Shown: piece by piece, positions 8,695 to 19,080 of the stretch
Position numbering within the stretch: position 1 is the first letter of the stretch
How the letters are laid out: the number at the start of each line of letters is the position of its first letter
Source: Entophlyctis helioformis
Lineage: Eukaryota > Chytridiomycota > Chytridiomycetes > Chytridiales > Chytriomycetaceae
Assembly (NCBI GenBank): GCA_025526915.1
Contig: JAHLKH010000005.1
Location: 186,001 to 250,000, forward strand
Direction: 5' to 3'
Length of the DNA: 64,000 nucleotides
The notes under the pieces: model-generated
Told to the model about the DNA's origin: nothing
The model's input: only the letters and a program-made list of their open reading frames with translations
Databases searched by the model: none
Program-made: the position numbers and the translations under genes

Positions 8695-11600
8695 AGTCGC
8701 TCACTCCCGAGGGTTACGCTTGGATCATCTCCCGCGGCGGTTGCGTTCGCTGCCGCAACCCGTCCCACCAGTCCTCGGACTGCCCCACCTACAAGGCGAC
8801 CGTCATCGATCCAAGGTTCGTCCCTGCTCGTCACTCTCGTCGCACTCCTGTTGCCACTCCCGTGCACCCGACTCATCCCCCACCTGGCATACCTTTAGAG
8901 CCGCAGCCGCCGGTGGTGCCCCCACCCCCGCCGGTAGCTATGCCGCTGCCGCCGGTGGTGCCCCTGCCCCCGCCGGTACCGCCAGCTCCACTACTGCCTG
9001 AGTCCGTGCCAGTGACAACGCCTGCTACTCCAAGCAGTGGAGATGCCGTCGATGATGTGCCTTGCCGGAATGAACCCGTCGAAGACGTTGCCCCCCCATC
9101 TCTCGTCTCGCCTACTGTCTCCCACATTGCGGGCACCTTCATGGGGGCTCCCTGCACCGCTACCATCGATAGCGGCAGCTCGGCCATGATTGTCTCTCGT
9201 CAGTGGGCCAACAGATGGCACCTCACGCCCACACGCATCTCGCCGTTTGATATTGCCTATGCAGGTGGCGAACGCGTGGTGGTGTCCGAGATGCTGCACG
9301 GCCTGTTCTTGTCCGGCGACTACCAGGCCTCTCTGCCTTTCTTCATTGCCGACATCACGTCCGACATCATCATTGGCACTCCCTGGTTTGACAAGGTCAC
9401 AATCAACCTTTGGGACGCTTCGGCCGGCACGCTCCGCTTCACGCCGCGGCACTCCAACTGCCCCGTCACCTGGTCATTGCTATCCAACCCCGTCGATCCG
9501 GCTCCATTCATGGTCAACCTCATCTCCCCTGCGGATCTCCGCAACTCGGACGACATCGTTTTCGCCATTGAGGCCAACGAGCCGGCTGGCGGCTGGACCG
9601 TCGACTCCCTTACCGACCACATTGCCGCGATTTGCGAGCACCACCACTACACGCCAACGGTTTCCTCTGTCTCGGCTCCTGCTTCCAGCACGCCTATTGA
9701 CTTTGATCTGGTCCCCACATGCCACGAGCCGCGCATCAACGCCATTCTGCTGGAGTATGCCGATGTCTTCCAGAAGCCAACCGGCATCCCACCCCATCGC
9801 CCGGAGGACCACGCCATCCCACTCATCCCGGACGCGCGTGTTCCACCTCGCCGCCCTCTGCCTCGTCTCAACAACGCTGAGCTCGAGATCCTCCGCAAGC
9901 AGATCCAGACCTGGTTCGACCTCGGCTACATCCGCCGATCCACGTCTCAGTACGCGGCATCTATGCTGTTTGCTGGCAAGAAGGACGGCACCCTACGCCT
10001 CTGCGTCGACTACCGTGGCCTCAATGCCATCTCGGTCAAGGACAAGACGACCCTGCCCACCATCCCGGCCCTCCGCGACCAGGTGGCTGGCTGCAAGTTC
10101 ATCTCGTCCATCGACCTCCGCGACGGCTTCATGAACATCCGTGTGGCTGACAAGGACGTGCACAAGACCGCGTTCGTGACACGGTACGGGCACTTTGAGT
10201 TTCGCGTCATGCCATACGGCCTTGTCAATGCCCCTGCTACGATGATGGCACTGTCCAACCGCTTGTTCGCCGGCGCTCTTGACGTCTTCATGGGTGTCTA
10301 CGTCGACGACCTGCTCATCTACTCGCACTCCTTGGACGAGCACTGCCAGCATGTCACGCACGTCCTGCAGGTCCTCCGCGACAACCGCATCTTCGCCAAA
10401 GGCTCAAAGTGTTCCTTCCTCGAGCCGTCTGTCGAGTTCTGCGGCCATATGGTCTCGCCCACTGGCTACTCCATCGCTCAGCACAGCATCGACAAAGTGT
10501 TGGAGCACACTACCTGCACCAACCGCGATGGCGTCCTCACCCTCCTGGGCCATGTTGTCTGGCTGAAGGACTTCATCCCGTACTTTGCCGAGCTCGCCCG
10601 ACCGCTGTACGCCTTGACACTCGCCGCCGCACCGTTTGTCTGGGGCGCCCGCGAGCAGCAGGCGGTCCACTATCTGATCCATGCCATCACCACTGCCCCA
10701 GTCCTCCGCTTCTTTGATGCGAAACTGCCAACTCGCGTCTACACGGATGCGTCGGATTATGCAATCGGTGGCTGGATCGCTCAGGAGCATGCCGACGGGT
10801 GGCACCCAGTGGCCTACTACAGTCGCAAGATGGTCCCGGCCGAGGTCAACTACCCAGTCCATGAGCGCGAGCTCCTGGCCCTCGTCGAAGTCTGCCGTGT
10901 GTTCCGTCACTACCTGTCCAGCTGCCAGTTTGTTATCTGCACCGACCACCGTGCCCTCATCTGGCTTCCACGTCAGCCCAACCTGACGCCGCGCCAGGTT
11001 CGCTGGGTCATGGCGCTCCAGGAGTTCCACGCCACCATTGAGTACGTCCCAGGGCCCACCAACGTGCTCGCTGACTTCCTCTCCCGCCACCCTGCCCACC
11101 AGCCTCGTTGCTCGTCCTGCCATGCTGTTTTTGAGCGCAACCTCGACCCACCGGCCACTGCCGCTGCCTCTGTCAGTGCCATCACGTCTGCCGCGTCGCT
11201 CAAGGACACCATCCGCCCTCTGCTCGCTACCGACCCTTACGCTCTGCAGATGCTCGACTGGCGCTCCGGTCTGACCAGCCCTTCCCCTTCCGAAGCCAGG
11301 ATCTTCAAGCACATGGTCCTCTCCGACGGCCTCTGGTACCACTCCGGCCGCCTCTACGTTCCTGACGGCGAGCTACGCACGCGTCTGCTTTCCAACTACC
11401 ACGACAAGCCCTTGGCCGGTCACTTTGGCAGCCTCAACACCGCCAGCCGACTGCTCAACGCATTCTTCTGGCCTTCCCTGCGTGAGGACGCCGCCCAGTT
11501 TGCTACCTCGTGCGAGATCTGCCAGCGCCACTTTGTCGATCGCCGTCGCTCTCAGGGTCTGCTCCATCCTCTGCTGATCCCTGAGGACCGCTTCACAGAC

Positions 11601-12677
11601 GTCTCCTACGACATTGCCTTCCTGCCCATGACTGACTCAGGCTTGGATGCGGTGCTTGTCATTGTTGATCGGCTCACCAAGCTGGTCGCCTTTGCACCTA
11701 CCACCCGCACCGCATCCGCGGCCACTCTGGCTGAGCTCTTCTGCAAGCACTGGGTCTGTGCTGGCATGGGAGTGCCCTCCTCTGTTGTCTCGGACCGCGA
11801 TCCTCGCTTTGCTTCGGCCTTCTGGACGTCGCTCATGGCCACGCTCAACATTGACATGCACCTTGCCACGGCTCGCCATCAGCAGACCGATGGCCAGTCG
11901 GAACGCACCATCCAGACCACCAAGCAAATTCTCTCCAAGTACGCGGACTACTCGGGCAAGAACTGGCCTGACCTCCTGCACACCGTCGCCTTCTCGATCA
12001 ACAGCTCGCCCAATGCGTCGACTGGCTTTGCCCCGTACTACCTGGCTTTTGGTCACAACCCATCCATGCTTCCCTCTATCTCTCCTGCCGATGCTGCCCC
12101 TGCTGTGGCCGATCTCGTTTCACGCGTGGCCGCGGCCTCTGGTGTCGCTACCACTCACCTTGCGGATGCTCAGGAGGAGGCTCGCGTTCAAGCCAACATG
12201 TCACGCCGTGCACCTGCACCTCTCCCCGTCGGTTCTCTTGTCTGGTTGTCCTCGAATGGTCTCACCTGGCCGGCTGATGCTCAGCGTCCTGATCTCGTCC
12301 GTGTTCCCTGGCTCGGTCCCTTCCGCATCACTGCCATTGATGACGATGCTACAAATCTCAACCGTTGTCTGGATCTACCTCCTGCTCTTGCACGCGTGCA
12401 TCCCTGGTTCCATGTCGACCTCCTTCGTCCTTACGTAGACCCAGTCGCTGCTTTCCCGGATCGCCCTGCTCACGCCCGTCCTGCTCCTCTTGAAGTCGCC
12501 CCCGAGGGTAACATCTACGTCATTGAAGCCATCCGCGACGTCAAGGGCAGAGGCAACCGCCGCCGCTGGCTCGTCAAGTGGGAAGGCTACCCTGAGTCCG
12601 ACAACACATGGGAACCGCGCGCGTCATTCACTGGCTCCCTCCAGATGCTCAATGCCTTCGAGGCCCGCCACGGATGA
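8691..12677 (+). CDS. pol: Retrotransposon Pol polyprotein with C-terminal chromodomain
   Basis: 1,328 residues. In order: a CCHC zinc knuckle at residues 18-31 (Cys18, Cys21, His26, Cys31), normally part of Gag; a long Pro-rich spacer; aspartic protease TIDSGSSAM (Asp160); reverse transcriptase with YVDDLL (Asp539/540); RNase H VYTDASDYAIGG; integrase zinc domain (HFGSLNTAS ... CEICQRH) and D,D,E core (VSDRDPRFA, QQTDGQSERT); and a C-terminal chromodomain (IYVIEAIRD ... WLVKWEGYP ... NTWEP). The chromodomain marks the chromovirus clade, in which it steers integration toward modified chromatin. No internal stop is seen. The start at 8691 is the first ATG; a Gag-Pol fusion would enter earlier. 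Confidence 0.93.
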   Translation: MKSLTPEGYAWIISRGGCVRCRNPSHQSSDCPTYKATVIDPRFVPARHSRRTPVATPVHPTHPPPGIPLEPQPPVVPPPPPVAMPLPPVVPLPPPVPPAPLLPESVPVTTPATPSSGDAVDDVPCRNEPVEDVAPPSLVSPTVSHIAGTFMGAPCTATIDSGSSAMIVSRQWANRWHLTPTRISPFDIAYAGGERVVVSEMLHGLFLSGDYQASLPFFIADITSDIIIGTPWFDKVTINLWDASAGTLRFTPRHSNCPVTWSLLSNPVDPAPFMVNLISPADLRNSDDIVFAIEANEPAGGWTVDSLTDHIAAICEHHHYTPTVSSVSAPASSTPIDFDLVPTCHEPRINAILLEYADVFQKPTGIPPHRPEDHAIPLIPDARVPPRRPLPRLNNAELEILRKQIQTWFDLGYIRRSTSQYAASMLFAGKKDGTLRLCVDYRGLNAISVKDKTTLPTIPALRDQVAGCKFISSIDLRDGFMNIRVADKDVHKTAFVTRYGHFEFRVMPYGLVNAPATMMALSNRLFAGALDVFMGVYVDDLLIYSHSLDEHCQHVTHVLQVLRDNRIFAKGSKCSFLEPSVEFCGHMVSPTGYSIAQHSIDKVLEHTTCTNRDGVLTLLGHVVWLKDFIPYFAELARPLYALTLAAAPFVWGAREQQAVHYLIHAITTAPVLRFFDAKLPTRVYTDASDYAIGGWIAQEHADGWHPVAYYSRKMVPAEVNYPVHERELLALVEVCRVFRHYLSSCQFVICTDHRALIWLPRQPNLTPRQVRWVMALQEFHATIEYVPGPTNVLADFLSRHPAHQPRCSSCHAVFERNLDPPATAAASVSAITSAASLKDTIRPLLATDPYALQMLDWRSGLTSPSPSEARIFKHMVLSDGLWYHSGRLYVPDGELRTRLLSNYHDKPLAGHFGSLNTASRLLNAFFWPSLREDAAQFATSCEICQRHFVDRRRSQGLLHPLLIPEDRFTDVSYDIAFLPMTDSGLDAVLVIVDRLTKLVAFAPTTRTASAATLAELFCKHWVCAGMGVPSSVVSDRDPRFASAFWTSLMATLNIDMHLATARHQQTDGQSERTIQTTKQILSKYADYSGKNWPDLLHTVAFSINSSPNASTGFAPYYLAFGHNPSMLPSISPADAAPAVADLVSRVAAASGVATTHLADAQEEARVQANMSRRAPAPLPVGSLVWLSSNGLTWPADAQRPDLVRVPWLGPFRITAIDDDATNLNRCLDLPPALARVHPWFHVDLLRPYVDPVAAFPDRPAHARPAPLEVAPEGNIYVIEAIRDVKGRGNRRRWLVKWEGYPESDNTWEPRASFTGSLQMLNAFEARHG

Positions 12678-12755
12678 TCTGGGGGATGACGAGGCTTAAA
12701 ATTTTTCTCTTCTTCTACCGCCTTGGGTCCTCTTGGCCTCCTCGGCTAGGGGGGG
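12678..12755 (+). other. Retrotransposon 3' untranslated region with polypurine tract
   Basis: Between the pol stop and the 3' LTR. It ends in ggctaggggggg; the G run (12749-12755) abutting the LTR is the plausible plus-strand primer. Nothing else seen. Confidence 0.7.
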
Positions 12756-13013
12756 TGTTAGATTATCGTCTGTTGGCTTTTCCAACTCTATGTCTCGCGT
12801 CTCTGCCTTTCCCTTGCTGTTCTATTCATTTGCCTGCCTCAGACGCTGTCGCCTGACAGCTCCTCTCCCTCTGTCTGTGTTGCAGGTACTTCTTACAATA
12901 CATATTCATTTGCCTGCCTCAGACGCTGTCGCCTGACAGCTCCTCTCCCTCTGTCTGTGTTGCAGACCCGCAGTTCCCTGTGCCTTCGCTGCACTCGAGC
13001 AGGAACTCTGACA
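12756..13013 (+). repeat. 3' LTR
   Basis: 258 bp, no difference from the 5' LTR by eye, followed at 13014-13018 by the second copy of the target duplication tgtcg. Confidence 0.95.
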
Positions 13014-13018
13014 TGTCG

Positions 13019-16000
13019 TGCCTTGCTTTTGCACAAAGGCTGCTATCAAGCCTGTAGGGCAGGACAGCCTCCATAGTGTCCGTGTGCACAGCGTCTGCCG
13101 TCGGTGCACTCTTCTGCATCAAGGCAGACAGATCTGCATTTGCCTGCTCCACAGTTGACTTGAACTCATTGGCCTTGGTTGTCGCTGTCTGCTGCACGCG
13201 TGCTGTCCGTGAGATTGACTTCCGTGTGCCTGCTTTCCACGTCGCTGCTTGCCGTGTGGTTTTCTGTGCTGCAGATGCCTGCTGTGTCGCGTCCACCTGC
13301 CCCTCCTTCCGTCTCCATGTCCGATGTATGATCAGCTGCATCACGGTGACTATCCAGCAGTGGACAGGGTACTTGATCGCATGCGGCTGGACCATCTTAT
13401 CATCCGCCATGATGTATCCAATGTGATATAGCAGCATGTCCAAAGCACCCTCGCCACCAGACGTGCTGCTGGTGAGCGCCGTGAGCAGCTCATTTGCAGT
13501 TGGGACTGCTGGCGGCTGGGCAGCTGGCAATGGTGCACCGGCGCTGCTGGCTGCTGTTGCTGCTGTTGCTGCCACAGTCTGCGATGCATTTGCAAAGGTG
13601 CAGATCTCAAGCACCGTGCCATGCTCGAGAGGCACCAAACTGCCATAGCGAGGGATCTCCGTGTCACTGCTATGTGGTCCTGTGCCATACATCAGCCATG
13701 CATCAATGCGCTCTTGGAGGATGCACCTGCCCGTTGTCTGCATCGTGCCCTTGCCCTCGCCGAGGTCGTCTGGGTTGATGTAGTAGTATGTTTTCACACT
13801 GCCACTAGTGACTTGCATCACGCAGTAGTCAAGTGGCAGTGGTGCGTCTGGGCTGAGCTTGACAAGAACCTCGACTATCGCGCCGATCAACGCGAGGACA
13901 GCACACAAGAGGCCGGCTGTGTAATCGTACACTGTCAGGAGGGCGTCCTTTCTGACCGAAATGGCTGTCTGCTTGGCCAGTGGTGTCTTGGTATGGGTCC
14001 CGAAATACTTTGTATACTCTGGCTTGTTTGACAGCATCTTCTACTCATTTCACGAGTGCACCAGTCAGCCTCACAACACCAAGCATCCAGAGCAACATGG
14101 CAACCAAACCCCATACCGCCAGATCCACAATCATAACACGGCTGTTATGCTGTGCCTCATCCTCATCCTTGCCCTTGCTCTTGCCTTTGCTCTTGCTCTT
14201 GCTCTTGCTCTTGCTCTTGCTCTTGTCCTCATCCTTGTACTTTGGTGCTTTGCGATGATGCTGCACGTTTTTCCGACTGTCTGGTGTTTTGACTTTGAGG
14301 ACCCCATTGACTGTCTGGACTGGCCCTGATGTCACGCAGCAATTGCCTGCAACATCCAGATGTGTCGCCCGTCTCTCATGAAATTCGTGTCTACCAGCAG
14401 AATCCATGTCAGCAAGCACAATCAGGGCTCGCAGCATGCCATCTGCCACTTACGTGCTTGTCGTTGTTGGAGATGGGGCCTTCCGGTGGCGTCGCCCTGA
14501 CTTCTTCTTGTTTTTCTTGATGGTATTCTCGGTCGTAGCCTTCTCAGCTCGCTCGGCATTCTCCTTTGCATGTGCAGCCTCTGTCTCCTCAGAGAATTGG
14601 AATGGCGCCTGCCGTGGTTGGATGCAGCATCAGGCATCCCTTCCTTGTGCACGCAACACAGTCACAATCACCAACGGTGCCCTGTAACCTACCGTCGTAT
14701 TAGTGTCATCAAGTACACCAATGAGAAGTTTCTTGCGGTGTGCTTGTTCAGGGCGATCGTTGTCAGATGACTTGGGCAGTGGTGGAGGAGGACCAGCCTG
14801 TGGAGTAGAATGATCAGCAATCGTGCCAAATCAGTACAGGCACACACTGTCAGTGGAAGATGAGACGCACGGCGGCTTGCTCAATGACTTTCTGCAGCAG
14901 GGCAATGGCCGTTTGACGCTGATTGACGAGCGTGATTGAATTGCCCTTGCTGATACGTCGATTCTTGAGGCCATTCAAGTCATTCAGCAGGTTTGTGGCC
15001 TCATCATGGATAACTGCAAACGTGTCTGCCGGCGCCACTCTTGTGCTGATCCGTCCGCGGTACTCGGTCTTCTTCTTGCCTGTATCTGCAATAGCACATT
15101 CAACAAAAACGGCATTGTGAGTGGATTGCATCAACCATTTCAATGCAAGCAGAATATACTTGGAGTGGCTGTATGCCGGTGGGGGGCATTTTGTGGATGC
15201 ACGATCTCATCCAGCTGCGTCTTCATTCTTGGAGCAACAGTCTGTCCAGGAGCAATAGATCGAGTCAGTCACATTCAAGATCAACAACCGTGTGTGGTGC
15301 AAGAGGAACGGCATGCATCCAAGCCATGCAGCAACTTACAAAAGCATGCCAAATCATCTGATCCGCCTTACTGAGCACCATGTAATCATCTGGCTCAAAG
15401 GACTGCTCGTGCACAATCTGCAGCAGCTGTGCACTAGCCGCCCTGCAGATGGCTGCGAGGATGTCACGGCTAGTGACTCCATCATACTTGCTCGCAAGGA
15501 GATCAACTGTTTGCTCTATGATGGCGTCCAATGCCACGTGGCAGCCATTGACCTCCTTGAATGCCACATCCAGCTGCCTGCTGGCAACAATGCCATTGGC
15601 AAGCTGTTTGACGCGATCGCTCGTTAAGTGAACAGGTGGGACGCCAGTCTTGGCTTGCTGCTGCTGCTGCTGCGCGGTATGGATCAAACAGCAACCAGGC
15701 GATGAGCACCTGCACAATAACGAGATCGCAGCATCAGAACCAGGAAAGCCATGTCAGTTTTCCAGAAACACCACAGATGGCATGCATGCATACTTGGCTC
15801 CAGCCGAGGCTGTCACGTTGACATACATGTGGTTGGCATTGCCTTGTTGAGGCCCTGATCTGTGCAAGGCATGCAATCGTGTCAATGCCAATATGTCCAT
15901 AATATCCTTCAAGAATAGACTTGCCTTGCGACAATCGGGGCTGCAATTGTGCCAACTGGCGCTTTGGGCTCGATTCGGTCGACAAAGACTGAGAATGCGT

Positions 16001-17541
16001 TCTTGAACATTGGTATGAGGCTCTTGTCATGACTCTTGGCCAAGTCCTTGATGTACGCATCCCTGAGGTCATACATGAACACCTTGGCCTCTTCAGGAGT
16101 CTCGAGTTTTCTATAGAGCTCGGCCTCCTTGCCATCCAACTTGGCCGCCTTGCGATCGAACCACGCGTTAATGAACTTGGCAGCGGCCGCGATCCCTGAA
16201 GGCAATACAAGCAGAATCGCGCATGAAGACAACAAATGGCATGTGAGTCATGACAGACAACAAAACAGGCGCAGCAACTCACCATGGCGATTGCGGCCAA
16301 AAAAGTCTGTATGAGAAAACGCTGCGACACCCTGACATGCAACGCGAAAATCCCGAACGCCCAATGCAGACGCAGTTGAGGCCATACCGCCATGGTTATA
16401 TGAGCGAGGCTGGTTAAACCGCCCATGCTGCAAGTGGGTCACAACAACACCACATTGACCAGCACAATGAGCAACCAGATCAGAGCCATTGGAGACAACG
16501 ACAATTGGTGTCAGAGTTCCTGCTCGAGTGCAGCGAAGGCACAGGGAACTGCGGGTCTGCAACACAGACAGAGGGAGAGGAGCTGTCAGGCGACAGCGTC
16601 TGAGGCAGGCAAATGAATATGTATTGTAAGAAGTACCTGCAACACAGACAGAGGGAGAGGAGCTGTCAGGCGACAGCGTCTGAGGCAGGCAAATGAATAG
16701 AACAGCAAGGGAAAGGCAGAGACGCGAGACATAGAGTTGGAAAAGCCAACAGACGATAATCTAACAATTGGCTTGTCACTGTCACAAAATGGAGACCGTG
16801 AGCCATCAGTCATGACAGAATGATCCAAGGCAATGTTACCTTGGCTTGTGAACACGGCGGGCGATGCAACAGTCTGCTTCATAATCACACCAGCATACCG
16901 TGCATCCCTTCTTTTTGCCAACAAGCTCGTTGAGGGCCGCAACAATGTGCTGTTTGTCCGTCTGCGTCAATGTGAAAAATCGGCCAAGAGCATGGGTCTC
17001 CTTTCTGAGTGGCCAACAGCAGAAGATGGTTAGTAAGGCAGCCACACAGTAGAGAGTAGCAAACCTACTTGGTCATCGACCCAATCTGCTTGTATTCTTG
17101 ACGGCGGAACGCATACCGCAGGACCTTAACCGCCGCATGCAGCATCTTGAGTGCGCGGTGTCGGTGCTCGATCTTGATTCCCGCGTCTCCGCGGCGACCG
17201 TCGACGTGGAATTTGATGGTGTGGCCGTCGCCGACCGACGCCATGAACAGCTCGATGGCCGGCTCGATAATGGCCTTCCAGGCATCCTTGGAGTCGGGCA
17301 AGCTGAACGATGCTGAGGCGATGAGCTGCGAGTAGAATACACTTAGCACGTCAATGTGTAACATGCTGCTGACAAAGTTGTCTGTTGCTGTTGCTGTTGC
17401 TGTTGCTGTTGTTGCTGGTCGCTGTTGCTGCAGTGTGCTGTGGACCACGTGCTGCACGACCTGGCTGAGTGCTGTGCCAGCAAGGTAGAGCCAGACGGCA
17501 CAGCCTAGCTTGAGCATTTTCAAGTAGTAGCGGACCGTCAT
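13019..17541 (-). CDS. XPG/FEN1-like nuclease module, 5' half of an interrupted XPG-Fanzor fusion gene
   Basis: ATG at 17541. Exons: 17541-17069, 17004-16840, 16778-16283 (holds the solo LTR), 16195-15921, 15858-15794, 15709-15340, 15241-15160, 15085-14871, 14797-14693, 14608-14454, 14390-14117 and 14040 to the retrotransposon. Every junction keeps phase, and the frame runs on at 6518 into the Fanzor module. Residues 1-290 follow the XPG/FEN1 plan: HIDVLSVFY (D64), FHVDG (D114), CDYEADCCIA (E200, D202), VVVSNGSD (D225) and HTDFFGRNRHGI (D283, the helix-hairpin GIG region). FEN1's D179 position is Gly here, so activity may be reduced. Residues about 300-1390 are helical or low complexity, with Lys-rich, (KS)n and Ala/Thr-rich stretches, and unassigned. 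Rad2/XPG enzymes cut flap and bubble DNA. Intron 1 has a TACTAAC branch site. Two separate genes cannot be excluded without transcripts. Confidence 0.7.
16509..16766 (-). mobile_element. Solo LTR of the same retrotransposon, in an XPG-domain exon
   Basis: 258 bp in the same orientation as the host gene. It matches the 5' and 3' LTRs by eye and is flanked by the 5-bp target duplication attgg (16504-16508 and 16767-16771). It lies in exon 3, between the YEADCC and VVSNGSD motifs. Removing the LTR and one target copy rejoins ...DKPI and VVVSNG... in frame. It formed by LTR-LTR recombination after a full insertion, so the gene was hit twice independently. Confidence 0.95.
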
Positions 17542-17569
17542 GTTGCGTGGTGCTGGTGCGTGTGATGGG

Positions 17570-17639
<70 letters not shown>

Positions 17640-18019
17640 CTGTTTGTTTGCGGGCAAACACGGCGCGTTCCAAAGTGGCGCGCTTTGATCAGATCTGATG
17701 GGCGGAGTTGAACTTTTCATTGCATGAAAACAGAGAGCGAGTGGATAGAGAGCGAGCAGTCTGGCACTCGCAGACCACTGCCCAACAGCCATCAAGGGAG
17801 CAGCGAGCACAGCCAACAGCCAGGTGTTCAAGATGCGGTCATGCGTTGCTGGCACAGTCATTGTTGTGATGCCACCCAGTGCGCAGCTTGACATGCACCA
17901 TGCAGCATCACTCTGCGTGTCATGAGCCGCATTGCAGCGAGCCCCTCTCCGAGTGTCGTCTTCTCAGCCAATGTCCCACTGCATCCAACAATCGTCCTGA
18001 TATGCATCTGCATTGTGAC
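17542..18019. promoter_or_regulatory. Upstream region of the fusion gene: (GT)n tract and palindromes
   Basis: No supported gene. It contains a (GT)n run at 17572-17637, a 16-nt inverted repeat at 17645-17660 (tgtttgc/gcaaaca, 2-nt centre) and a 12-bp palindrome at 17688-17699 (atcagatctgat), with a ggcgcgc cluster between them. His/Thr-repeat ORFs across the GT run are artefacts. This may be the 5' regulatory region of the XPG-Fanzor gene or the edge of its carrier element. Confidence 0.35.
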
Positions 18020-19056
18020 TCAGTGCGATGCAGTTGGTGTTGGCTGACTGGCCAGCTGGTCCATGGACAGGTTGGCCGTTGGCGCACTGCCTGCATCGCC
18101 CCTCTGCTCTGGATTGTCCTTGTCAACAAGCACAGTGCATGCAAGACTTGGATAGTCAGGACCATCGCCATCATCATCGTTGTTGTGGTTGTTGAATGAA
18201 TGGAGAGTGCTTGGTCTGTCTGTCTGGCCACTCCAGTTGCTGCTCAGTGGATCGCATCCAAGATGCCATCGCACCAAGTGCAATGTGGCCAGACACGCCT
18301 GCCAGAACTCGCGTCCTCCTCACCAATCTCGTCTGGATCAGTGTCGCCGAGTGTGCTGCTCGTCGAGTGTGCTGCGACTGTCGAGTTTGGCATCCAAGTT
18401 GGCATGCCAATCCAGCTATCCAGCAAGCAGTTCCTGCGGCCGACTCCAAGGATCGGCCCATTGAGCACGTCTCAGTGGCTGCTCATCGCTGCTGCTGCAT
18501 CCCATGTCGCAGTCGGAAAGCACCAGGCAGCTCAGTCCTGCGATGCCAATGCTCTCGCTGTCCTCTTGAACAACAACCAGATCGCCCTGTTCACGGCCGT
18601 CTTGCCAACGTCTCTTGTTGCTGTTTGGACCCATCAGACATGCACGCAGTCAGTGTCAAGACCACACAGACACGGCCGTCAGACTGCTGTGCCGTCGTCG
18701 TCGATGGGCAATGGAACATGCCTGGACAGACAGCGAGTCAACGCACCTGCTCGCCTGTCTGCAGCCTGCCTTCTGTCCGCCCGCCTTGTTGGGCATGCCT
18801 CTCAGACGGCCACGACCACGCTGCTCTGCTGGATGGCCTGCTGCATGGCCTGCTGCATGCCACCTTGAGCAGTGAGCCACGCAGTCTCCCCTGAAAGGAC
18901 TCAGCCAGCAAGCGAGTGTTGTCCCATATCCGTGCTGTCGCCTGCGTTGCCGTCGTTGTCGTTTGGCTCGTTGTTGTTTGTGTGCAGTTGGGCGGCAAGT
19001 GCAGCAGCGTCTGGATCTGGCATGGCGCGTTGTTGCTGTGCTCGCATCGCGCAGTG
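18020..19056 (-). CDS. Hypothetical protein, low complexity, doubtful gene model
   Basis: No recognised family. Minus-strand segments with protein-like composition lie in series: from an ATG at 19056, MRAQQQRAMPDPDAAALAAQ then an Asn/Asp-rich stretch; after an apparent intron, GGMQQAMQQAIQQSS; an acidic GDTDPDEIGEEDASSG near 18335; and an Asp/Asn-rich C-terminus with ACTVLVDKDNPEQRGD ending at 18020. I could not establish a consistent set of splice phases. It would be transcribed divergently from the kinase across the CCAAT array. It could instead be fragments of more than one gene or chance open frames. Confidence 0.25.
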
Positions 19057-19080
19057 TCAGCACTTCGCAAGGGCTCTCTA

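Larger units (their letters stand above)
6524..13013 (+). mobile_element. Ty3/gypsy chromodomain LTR retrotransposon, full length, 6,490 bp
   Basis: Bounded by two 258-bp LTRs (6524-6781 and 12756-13013) that start TGTTAG and end TGACA and show no difference by eye. The 5-bp target duplication tgtcg is at 6519-6523 and 13014-13018. A G-rich polypurine tract (12749-12755) sits directly before the 3' LTR. No standard tRNA primer-binding site (TGG...) follows the 5' LTR, so priming may be unconventional. Internally: a leader with a 115-bp tandem repeat, gag, then pol in the order protease, RT, RNase H, integrase, chromodomain. Inserted antisense into exon 12 of the XPG-Fanzor gene. Intact ORFs and matching LTRs indicate a young, possibly active copy. 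Confidence 0.95.

Noticed and set aside
17538..17894. Minus-strand ORF with long His-Thr repeat
   Set aside because: Translation of the (GT)n microsatellite.
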